This document shows, piece by piece, positions 1 to 7,834 of a stretch of DNA of 64,000 bases (the first letter of the stretch is position 1; each line of letters opens with the position of its first letter). Origin of the DNA: Carallia brachiata. Lineage: Eukaryota > Streptophyta > Magnoliopsida > Malpighiales > Rhizophoraceae. Under the pieces are notes generated by a model. The model was not told the DNA's origin, ran no database searches, and worked only from the letters and a program-made list of their open reading frames with translations. The position numbers and the translations under genes were made by a program. The DNA lies in NCBI GenBank assembly GCA_021464245.1, contig JADCRB010000066.1, positions 2,433,461 to 2,497,460 on the forward strand. Reading direction: 5' to 3'.

Positions 1-620
1 TGGCCAAGGACGCTAAACTGTGGTGGCGGACTTAGTTGGATGACGATGCAAGTGCGGGCAGGCCTAAGATCGAGATGTGGGAGAGCCTAAAGAAGGAGTT
101 GAAGGACCAGTTCTTGCCCTGCAACACGTCATGGGTTGCGAGGAATCCTTGAAGAAGTTGAAGCAGAGTGGTACGGTGCCTGATTACGTGAAGGAATTCA
201 GTTCCTTGATGCTTGACATCCGCAACATGTCAAATGAGGACAAGCTTTTCAACTTCCTTTTTGGTCTACAACCCTGGGCTCAACTCGAGCTTAGAAGGCA
301 AGGTGTGAAGGACCTTCCTTCAGCAATGGCCGCGACTGATGGTTTAGTTGATTTTTGGATTAACAAGTCTCCTGATTCTGATGCTGGGAAGCAGCCCAAA
401 GACAAGGGCAAGAAGAAGAAGGAAGGCAAAAAGGATAAGCACAACGGTGGCGACAAGGATAAAGGCAAAGTCGTCTACCAAGAACAAGGTAAATGCAAAA
501 CTAACTCGGGTTGTTTCATATGTAATGGACCACACAGGGCCAAGGAGTGCCCCAAGGGAGAGACGTTAAGTGCCATAGTTGCTGAGGAGAGTGGCCCCTT
601 GGATGATGTTGGCCCCTCTC
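1..620 (+). pseudogene. gag: Ty3/gypsy retrotransposon gag, 5'-truncated by the window and frameshifted
   Basis: Remnant of a Gag capsid/nucleocapsid protein of a plant chromovirus-type LTR retrotransposon; Gag packages element RNA in virus-like particles. The capsid part reads from base 3 in one frame (KLWWRT, then a TAG at 33-35, then KKELKDQFLPCNTSWVA), and a one-base deletion near 142 moves it to the frame that stays open to 760 (SLKKLKQSGTVPDYVKEF, LFNFLFGLQPWAQ, RRQGVKDLPSA). A lysine-rich stretch at about 385-475 precedes a zinc knuckle at 512-550 with spacing C-x2-C-x3-H-x4-C (CFICNGPHRAKEC), one residue shorter before the His than the usual C-x2-C-x4-H-x4-C. The GTG at 77 is not a real start; the gene begins upstream of the window. 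Runs directly into protease. Non-functional because of the stop and frameshift. Family identity is recognised from motifs, not from a search. Confidence 0.88.
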
Positions 621-639
621 GTGTCAATCCTCTGCAGCT

Positions 640-808
640 GGTGAGTGCTGTGCAAGTTGGACGTGCCCCACAATCCGGCTTTATGTATTTAAAGATCAGG
701 CTCAGTAGTAAGGAGTTTCTGGCGATGGCTGACACGGGTGCTACCACAACTTATGGCTGAGAGGATGGTAGAGTCGCTGAGTCTAAAAGTCACCAAGACT
801 GGGAGTCG
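640..808 (+). pseudogene. pol: Retrotransposon aspartic protease, N-terminal part only
   Basis: Start of the pepsin-like retroviral-type protease that cleaves the Gag-Pol polyprotein. The active-site motif D-T-G-A-T lies at 731-745, preceded by a hydrophobic strand (EFLAMA). Two bases appear to be lost just after it (about 745-752), so the gag frame ends in TGA at 758-760, while the next frame continues with protease-like sequence (AERMVESLSLKVTKTG) to about 805. There the protease stops and reverse transcriptase sequence begins almost at once, so the rest of the protease and the protease-RT linker are missing. Broken and inactive. The match is to the Ty3/gypsy protease family; the exact left boundary with gag is approximate. 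Confidence 0.8.
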
Positions 809-1500
809 AACAAGGTGACGGTAAAGAGCAAGTGCCCTATTCCATTGGTAGCAGACTTGTTTGACAGGTTAGCGAGAGCCTCATACTTTGCCAAGCTGGA
901 TCTGCGGTCTGGATATTGGCAAGTCAAGATTGCAGAAGGAGATGAGGGGAAAACCACGTGCATCATCTCTATGGCTCCTATGAATTCTTGGTGATGCCAT
1001 TCGGTTTGACTAACGCCCCTGCTACTTTCTGTAATTTAATGAATGATGTGTTTCATGACTTTATTGATCATTTTGTGGTTGTATATCTAGATGATATTGT
1101 TGTGTATAGTGAGTCTTGGAGGATCACTTGTCCCACGTGAGGTTGGTGTTGTCTAAGTTGAGAGAGCTCCAATTATATGTGAAAAAGGAAAAAGTGAGTT
1201 CGCCGACGTGAGATAATGTTCCTTGGGCATAGGGTGAGTCGAGGGCAAGTTAAAATGGCGAGAGAAAAGTCCAGGCAATAGTGGAGTGGTAGGCCCTTAC
1301 CAAAGTGTCTGAGTTGAGATCCTTTCTTGGTTTGTCTAACTATTACAGGAAGTTCATGTAGGGTTACTCCAAAATGGTGGCCCCATTGACAGACTTACTC
1401 CAGAAGGATAGACCCTGGAGGTGGACCACAAATTGCCAAGAAGCCTTTGACAAGTTGAAGGCAGCGGTGTCCACGGAGCCGATCCTGAGGCTGCCTGATT
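809..1500 (+). pseudogene. pol: Retrotransposon reverse transcriptase, multiply frameshifted
   Basis: Reverse transcriptase of a Ty3/gypsy element, which copies element RNA into DNA. It starts abruptly at NKVTVKSK (809), so the fingers subdomain upstream is deleted. Motif A is seen as AKLDLRSGYWQV (about 889-925). A frameshift near 960 leads into the frame 958-1140 with [20 protein letters not shown] (motif B region) and the catalytic YLDD box at 1084-1095 (VYLDDIVVY). A missing base near 1117 shifts the frame again ([20 protein letters not shown]). The connection continues with LRSFLGLSNYYRKF, a TAG at 1359-1361, then PLTDLLQKDRPW and LPDFELPF. At least two frameshifts and one stop make it a pseudogene. 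Sequence style is that of chromoviruses of the Reina/Galadriel type, but I cannot settle the clade by eye. Confidence 0.9.
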
Positions 1501-1857
1501 TCGAGTTGCCTTTCAATGTGCTAACTAACGCCTCAGACTAAGCCATTGGAGGTGTGGTGGTGCAAGAAGGCCACCTCATTCCCTATGAGAGCCGGAAACT
1601 CAATGATGCAGAGCAGCAGCACTCAGCCCAAGAGAAGGAGATGTTGGTAGTGGTGCATTGCCTTCGCACATGGAGGGTGTATTTGCTGGGTACCAGGTTC
1701 GTGGTTCGGACCGACAATGTGGTTAACACATTCTTTCAGGTTCGTGTAGGCGCGGTGGCAGGATTTCTTGACTGAGTGCAATTTTACTTAGGAACACAAG
1801 CCAGGAAGGCAAAATCAAGGGGCAGATGCCCTAAGTCGCCGACAAGTGCAAGAGACG
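1501..1857 (+). pseudogene. pol: Retrotransposon RNase H domain, copy 1
   Basis: Ty3/gypsy RNase H, which removes the RNA strand from the RNA:DNA hybrid. In frame with the end of the RT one reads TNASD, a TAA at 1539-1541, AIGGVVVQEGHLIPYESRKL, EKEMLVVVHCLRTWRVYLLG and VRTDNVVNTFF. Two defects stand out: the TAA stop, and Asn at 1527-1529 where the family has a catalytic Asp (TDASD in typical members). From about 1738 the sequence is scrambled compared with copy 2 at 3159-3484: about 15 bp around GAAACTCAGAAGAAGC are missing and a TGA appears in FLD-TGA. Homology to copy 2 is lost just after AGAGACG at 1857, which I take as the breakpoint with the inverted segment. Confidence 0.85.
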
Positions 1858-2040
1858 ATCAAAACCCGAACAACCTGCCATTGGCTCTCACCCAAAATTT
1901 CGCCTTGTGATGGCACTAAGTCACCCTTAGTCTCAGCCAACCGTACACGCAGAAGGATTGCACAATGGAACTTTATAAGTAGGCACACAACTCACACACT
2001 CAAAAGAGACAAAAGAGCATATACGGGAACCTTTCCCAAC

Positions 2041-2050
2041 CTTTTATTAC
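2041..2050 (-). terminator. LTR poly(A) signal
   Basis: The minus strand reads GTAATAAAAG, containing AATAAA, about 110 bases downstream of the LTR TATA box. This spacing is typical of the R region in plant LTRs. Assignment is by motif and position only. Confidence 0.55.
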
Positions 2051-2158
2051 TTAACTCAAGTAATACAAAGGAACAATCACCTGAACTCTCAACAGTGTTT
2101 CACTTTTTCTCTCTGAGTGATTTCTCTTTCACTGAGTACAAATGACAAACTGTAGGGT

Positions 2159-2169
2159 CTATATATAGC
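2159..2169 (-). promoter_or_regulatory. LTR TATA box
   Basis: The minus strand reads AGCTATATATAG followed by ACCC, a plant-like TATA box within the LTR. With the poly(A) signal downstream it marks U3/R organisation. Whether it is active is unknown; the attached element is defective. Confidence 0.6.
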
Positions 2170-2249
2170 TGACATCCCCAGCTATCTATGTCTTGGAGAT
2201 AAACATTATCTCCCCACGATCTCTATCGTGGCAGATAAACCTCATTTTC

Positions 2250-2334
2250 CCATGATCTCATCCATGACTTGATCCTGATAAGCCTTATCTCCCACGATCA
2301 TCCATCACTTGATCTCGATAAGCCTTATCTACCC
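2250..2334 (-). repeat. Tandem ~42-bp repeats in LTR U3
   Basis: Two adjacent imperfect copies (about 2250-2292 and 2293-2334) share a core ACTTGATC followed by GATAAGCCTTATCT. A more degraded third copy (AGATAAAC, ATTATCTCC, CACGATC) lies just to the left at about 2196-2250. They sit upstream of the TATA box in minus orientation, where LTR enhancer repeats commonly lie. Enhancer function is inference. Confidence 0.6.
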
Positions 2335-2747
2335 ACGGTCCTTTGCCATACACGATCTGATGAGCATTACCCTGATGCTCGGCCAACCGGATAGAGCAAC
2401 ACCTGCACATCCCCACGTTCCACACGCCGTAGGAGACTCGGTGCCACGCAGTGCCTTGCAATGCCATGTAGTGCCATGCAGAGTTAGCCAAGACCCAGTC
2501 CTGTGTTTTGGGCCTCTTTGCCCAAGCCCATTGCCCATCTGATGGAGCCCACGAACATGTAGCCCAGCATCCTTTGTCCAACCCAAGTCTTGGTCCACAC
2601 TGGGACCCGCATGTAGGCCCGTGCCTATGCTGACCCTCTCAGCTTTCACCTTGCTTCAAGGAGTGCCTAGCCACTCCAAAGTCCCATGCTAGGAATTGGC
2701 GCAAGGTGCCGCCAACTCCTGCATGCCAAGTGTTCATGGGGCTAACA

Positions 2748-2760
2748 AACCACCCCCACC
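2748..2760 (-). other. Polypurine tract
   Basis: The minus strand reads AGGTGGGGGTGG immediately before the LTR start TGTTAG. Polypurine tracts prime plus-strand DNA synthesis in LTR elements and abut the 3' LTR, which supports reading this as the 3' end of an element. It has a T within the run and overlaps the last codons of the chromodomain reading frame. Confidence 0.6.
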
Positions 2761-3158
2761 TGACGAAGTCAACGTCCTCGTTGGTAAGGTTGATAGGTAG
2801 TCTTCCACCTGCTTGTTGAACTGCCATAGATTCACATCTCTTTCCCAGCTCGCCTAACTATCTTGGGCATTCTTCCACTTCACCAAGTACTCAACCCGCC
2901 TATTCTTCTTACTTTGTCCCTGCGTTAGGTGGTCTAGAATTCTCTCCACTTCACGCTGGAACTCAATTCTGATTGTAGGGGGAGCACGTCGTGCTTGTTT
3001 CCTTGGAGGCTCATCGCCTGCTTCCTCGTGGAAGGGCTTTAAGAAACTCACGTGGAAGGTTGGATGCACCTTCAACCTTTCTGGGAGTTGCAACCTGTAT
3101 GCAACATTGCCAACTTTCTTCACCACTGTAAAGGGACGTCATACTTTGGAACCAGCCC
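2749..3158 (-). pseudogene. pol: Integrase C-terminus plus chromodomain of a chromovirus
   Basis: Minus-strand 3' end of pol. The GPY/F-like module of integrase is seen as PFTVVKKVGNVAYRLQLP and HPTFHVSFLKPFHEE, but the Gly codon before PF is hit by a one-base deletion near 3140 that shifts the frame. A linker (EPPRKQARRAPPTI) leads to a chromodomain: EVERILDHLTQGQSKKNRR, VEYLVKWKNAQDS, then a TAG at 2854-2856 where the family usually has Glu, then ASWERDVNLWQFNKQVEDYL in the same frame. Chromodomains of this type are thought to steer integration towards modified histones in heterochromatin. The frame reads on through the polypurine tract. The segment is cut at about 3158, where the plus-strand RNase H copy 2 begins, so integrase catalytic core and zinc domain are absent. 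One stop and one frameshift, otherwise well kept. Confidence 0.88.
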
Positions 3159-3484
3159 ACGATGATGCAGAGCAGCGATACTCAACCCATGAGAAGGAGA
3201 TGCTGGCAGTGGTGCATTGCCTTCGCACCTGGAGGTGTATTTGCTGGGTACCCGGTTCATGGTTCGTACTGACAATGTGGCTAACACATTCTTTGAAACT
3301 CAGAAGAAGCTTTCTGAACGGCAGGCAATGGCAGGAGTTCTTGGATGAGTATGATTTTACTTGGGAACACAAGCTAGGCAGGCAAAATCAGGTGGTGGAT
3401 GCCCTAAGCTGTCGACAAGTGCAAGAGACGGTTGCTGCCCTCACTCAAGTGCAGAGTGACTTGCTAGAAAAAATCAGGGAACAG
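3159..3484 (+). pseudogene. pol: Retrotransposon RNase H domain, copy 2 (3' half)
   Basis: A second plus-strand piece of the same RNase H family, starting inside the domain at DDAEQRYSTHEKEMLAVVHC. It overlaps copy 1 (about 1601-1857), so the two are separate copies, not halves of one split gene. A missing base near 3235 and a further shift near 3331 break the middle (nucleotides still spell the TDN-VANTFF region in another frame), then the frame returns with WQEFLDEYDFTWEHKLGRQ and VVDALS. It ends with QVQSDLLEKIREQAR, the usual linker between RNase H and integrase, and passes at about 3485 straight into the minisatellite. Overall closer to the family pattern than copy 1. The left junction with the inverted integrase piece is at about 3155-3162. 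Confidence 0.85.
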
Positions 3485-6400
3485 GCCCGTACGAGCATAA
3501 AAGGTGAGATCGCAACAACAAAGCATATTCCTTCCCCACAATAGCATAAAAGGTGAGACGACAACAACAAAGCATACTCTTTACACACACGAGTATAAAA
3601 GGCAGGATGGCAACAACAAAGCATGCTCCTTACCTGCACGAGCAGAAAAGGCAAGAAGGGAACAACAACAAAACCAGACTCCTCGCCCACACGAGTATAA
3701 AAGGCAGGACGACAACAATAACAAAAGCATGCTCCTTGCTCGCAGGAGTATAAAAGGCAAGACGACAACAACAAAGCATATTTCATTCTGGCACAGGTAT
3801 AAAAGGCGAGTAGGTAACAACAACAAAACTAGACTCCTTGCTTGCACAAGTAAAAAGGCGAGATAGCAATAGCAAAGCATACTCTTTACCTGCACAAAGG
3901 GGAGATGGTAAGAACAGCAAAATCATACTTTTTACTCGCACTAGTAATGAAAGGCGAGATGGCAACAGCAAAGCATGCCTGCACGAGTATAAAAGACGAG
4001 ACGACAACAGCAAAGAGTACTCCTTACCTGCACAAGAATAAAAGGCGAGACAGCAACAACAACAAAATCAGACTCTTTGCCCGCACGGGTATAAAAGACG
4101 AGACAGTAACAATAACAAAAGCATATTCTTTGCCAACAAGAGTATAAAAGGTGAAAAGTACAACAACAAAAATTTACTTGTTGCCCGCACGAGTATAAAA
4201 GGCGAGATGGTAACAACAGCAAAGCAGACTCGTAGTCCGTGCGAGTTTAAAGGGCTAGACAACAAAAACAACAAATGCAAACTCCTCACCCACAAGAGTA
4301 TGAAAGTAGACAATAACAACAAGAAAAGTATACTCCTAGCCCGTTAGAGTATAAAAGGCAGGACGACAACAACAAAACTAGAGTCCTTGCCAACATGAAG
4401 ATAAAAGGTGAGATGGCAACAACAGCAAAGGTAGACTCCTTGCTCACAATGGTGTAAAAGGCGAAAAGTACAACAACAAACATAGACTCCTGGCCCGTAC
4501 GAATATAAAAGGGGAGACAGTAGTAACAAAAAGCATAGTCCAAGCCCATGCGAGCATAAAAGTGAGATAGCAACAACAACAACTGCAGACTCTGTGCCCA
4601 CGAGAGCATAAAAGGCAAGACAGCAACAACAACAAAGGAACACTCCTTGCCCATGTAAGTATAAAAAGTAAGACAACAACAGTAAAGCTTACTCCTTGCC
4701 TTTACGAGTATAAAAGGCCCGTTGGCAGCAGCAACAAAACTAGACTCCTTTCCCTCACGAGTAAAAGACGAGATGGCAACAGTAGAGAACACTCTTTAAC
4801 CACACAAGAATAAATGGCGAGATGACAACAGCAGCAAAACCAGGCTCCTTACATACACGGGTATAAAAGGCAAGACAGTAACAACAACAAGAGTAGACAC
4901 CTTGCCATAAGAGTATAAAGGCGAAGTGTACAACAACAAAAGTATACTCCTTGCCCGCCTTATTATAAAAATAACCAAAGCCGACTCCTTGCCCGCAAGA
5001 GTATAAAAGGTGAGATGGCAACAACATTGCATACTTTTTGCCCGCACGAGTATAAAAGGCGAGACGCAACAATAAAGCATGTTGATTGCTAGCACGAGTA
5101 TAAAAGGCGAGTCAGCAACAACATTACATACTTTTTGCCAGCACAAGTATAAAAAGCGAGACGCAACAATAAAACATTCTGCTCGCCAACATGAGTATAA
5201 AGGGCGAGTCGGCAACGACAACAAAACTTGACTCCCTGCCCTTACGAGTATAAAAGGCGAGATGAGAACAACAAGAAAAATGTAATCCCAGCCCACACTA
5301 GTATAAAAAAAAAAATGGTAACAGCAAAGCATGCTGCTTACACGCACGAGCGTGAAAAGGCAAGATACCAACAACAATAAAACTAGACTCCTTGCTCGCA
5401 CAAGTGTAATAGGTGAGACAGCACCAAGAACAAAAGTAGACACCTTGCCCGCAAGAGTATAAAAGGCAAAAAGGACAACCAAAAAAGTATACTCCTTGCC
5501 CAAACAAGTATAAATGGCAAGACTACAACAAGAGAAAGCAAACTCCTAACCCACATGAGTATAAAAGGTGACACAGTAACAATAACAAAGCCAAACTCTT
5601 TGCCGCACAAGTACAAAAGGCGAGACAATAATAACAGCAAAGCAGGCTCTTAGCCCGTACGAGTTTAAAAGGCAACATGGCAACAACAACAAAGGCAGAC
5701 TCCTCGCCTGCCAGAGTATAAAAGGTAGGATGGCAGCAACAAAGCATACTGCTTGTCCACACGAATATAAAGGATGAGACGGTATTAATAGCAAAACAGA
5801 CTCCTAACCTGCACGAGTATAAAAGGTGAGACAGCAACAACAATAAAACCAAACTCTTTGCCCGCAAGAGTATAAAAGGCGAAAAGTATGACAACAAATG
5901 TGTACACCTTGTCTGCACGAGTATTAAAGGCTAGACGACAACAACAACAAAGTAGACTCTTAGCCCGCATGAGTATAAAAGGCTAGATGACAAAAACAAC
6001 CAAAGTAGACTCCTTGCCCACAAGAGGATAAAAGGTAAAATGTGCAACAACCAAAGTATGCTCTGTGCCGCGCGAGTATATAAGCGAGATGACAACAGCG
6101 GCAAAGCAGACTCCTAGCCTGCACGAGTATAAAAAGTGAGACGATAACAACAACAAAAGTATACTCCTTGCCTGCAAGAATATAAAATGCAAAAAGTGTA
6201 AAAACAAAAGTATACTCCATGCCCGCACGAGTATAAAAGACGAGATGGTAAAAGCATCAAGCAGATTAGCCTACACGAGTATAAATGGCGAGGCAGCAAT
6301 AACAACAAAAGTAGACTCCTTGCTGGCAGGAGTACAAAAGCCGAGACGTCTGCAACAAAGCACATCCCTTGCCCGCAGAGATAACAGGAGACGGCAACAA

Positions 6401-7826
6401 CAAAGCATTTGGCCTGACGAGTATAGAATGCGAGTCAGTAACAACAAAACTAGATTCCTTGTCATACGACTATAAAAGGCTAGACGGCATCAACAACAAG
6501 AGCATAGTCCCTGCCCGCCCATGTATAAAAGGCGAGACGACAGCCACAAAGCATACTCCTTGCCTGCATGACTATAAATGCAAGACGGCAACAGCAACAA
6601 AATCAGACTCCTTGCCTGTACGAGTGCAAATGGTGAGACCGTAACAATTAAAAAGCAGACTCCTTGCCCACAAGAGCATACAAGGCGAAAAGTACAACAA
6701 AAAAGTATACTCCTTGCCTGCATGAGTATAAAAAGCGATACAACAACAACAGCAAAACCAGACTCCTTTCCCGCACGAGTATAAAAGGTGAAATATACAA
6801 CAAAAAGCATACTCCTTGCCTGCACGAGTATAAAAGGCGATACGACAAAAACAATAAAACAAAACTCCTTGCCCGCACGAGTATAAAAGGTGAAAAGTGC
6901 AACAAAAAAAGTATACTCCTTGCCCACTTCAGTATGAAAGGCGAGACGACAACAGCAGAGCATACTCCTTACCCGCATGAGCATAAAAGGTCAGACGGCA
7001 ACATCAAAGCATAGGCCTTGCCTACTCGAGTATAAATGGCGAGACAACAACAACAACGAAAACAAACTGCTTCCCTATATGAGTAAAAAGGCGAGATGAC
7101 AATAGCAAAGCATACTCCTTTGTGCAATGGTATAAAAGGCGAGACAGCAATAAAAAAGCATACACTTTGCCCCTCATGAGTACAAAAGGCAAGACGTAGC
7201 AATTGATAGCAACACCAGCAAAATCAGATTCCTTGCCGGTACCAGTATAAAAGGTGAGATGCCAACAACAACAACGACATACTCCTTGCACCGTACGAGT
7301 ATAAAAGGCGATACAGCAACTGCAATGCATACTCCTTGCCTGCTAGAGTATAAGAGGCGAGATGGCAACAACAAAGCATGTTGCTTGCCCGCGCGAGTAT
7401 AAAAGGTGAGACAGGAACAACAACAGATCTAGACTCCTTACCCGTACATGTTTAAAAGCCGAGACGACAATAATAACAATAGCAGACCCCTAGCTGCAAG
7501 AGCAGAAAAGGCGAGATGATGTCAACAAATCATACTCGCTGCCCATACGAGTATAATAGGCGAGACGACAACAACAACAAAGCAGCTTCCTAGCCCATAC
7601 AAGTAGAAATGGCGAGACGACAACAACAACAAAAGCAGACTACTTACCCACAAGAGTATAGAAGGCAACAAGTACAATAACATAAGTATACTCCTTGCCC
7701 GCCTGGGTATAAAGGGCGAGACTGTAACAACAGAGAAACCAAACTCCTTGCCCACACCAGTGTAAAATGTGAAACGACAACAATAGCAAAAGTAGACTCT
7801 TTGGCCACAATAGTATACAAGGCAAA
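3485..7826. repeat. TATAAAAGG-core minisatellite, ~80 units of 49-57 bp
   Basis: Tandem array of a degenerate unit. A typical unit reads CACGAGTATAAAAGGCGAG, then a CAA-rich stretch (ACGACAACAACAAAG), then CATACTCCTTGCCCG. Three units checked at 6778-6930 measure 49, 53 and 52 bp; the span divided by about 53 gives roughly 80 copies. Most units keep TATAAAAGG, a good match to the eukaryotic TATA box. Two broad classes are mixed: most units start CACGAG and carry GGCGAGAC; a minority start CAAGAG and carry GGCGAAAAGTACAACAAC followed by AGTATACTCC (for example near 4141, 4905, 5870, 6675). Units drift by substitutions and small indels, with no visible coding constraint. The array begins in the RNase H-integrase linker and ends where the 237-bp satellite begins. 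Confidence 0.9.
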
Positions 7827-7834
7827 AATTTAAC
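7820..7834. other. Minisatellite-to-satellite junction
   Basis: The last minisatellite unit reads AGTATACAAGGCAAAAA and passes directly into TTTAACACCCC, the start of a satellite monomer. There is no spacer, target-site duplication or degenerate half-monomer. The break lies between about 7825 and 7829; the shared A/T bases hide the exact point. Confidence 0.8.

Larger units (their letters stand above)
1858..2747 (-). mobile_element. 3' LTR of a chromovirus, minus orientation
   Basis: Long terminal repeat read on the minus strand, directly after the integrase-chromodomain end and polypurine tract. Its 5' end is placed at 2747, where the minus strand reads TGTTAGCCCC immediately after the purine tract; TG is the standard LTR start. 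Within it lie a TATA box (about 2159-2169), a poly(A) signal (2041-2050) and tandem U3 repeats (2250-2334). The 3' end is uncertain: a CA dinucleotide fits at 1906-1907, but non-homologous sequence continues to 1858, where the plus-strand RNase H copy stops. The LTR is therefore about 840-890 bp. No second LTR, primer-binding site or target-site duplication could be identified. The 1858-1905 stretch could be LTR tail or rearrangement filler. Confidence 0.7.

Noticed and set aside
2285..2827. Open frames of 62-106 residues around 2285-2827
   Set aside because: They lie in the LTR and over the out-of-frame end of the chromodomain; LTR structure (TATA box, poly(A) signal, polypurine tract) explains the region better.
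1858..3158. Solo LTR inserted into one RNase H gene
   Set aside because: The LTR is attached to a polypurine tract and chromodomain, and the flanking RNase H pieces overlap in content, so they are not two halves of one interrupted gene.
1..3484. Intact, mobile LTR retrotransposon
   Set aside because: Stops, frameshifts, an internal deletion, missing integrase core, only one LTR, and opposed strands show it is a mosaic of dead fragments.
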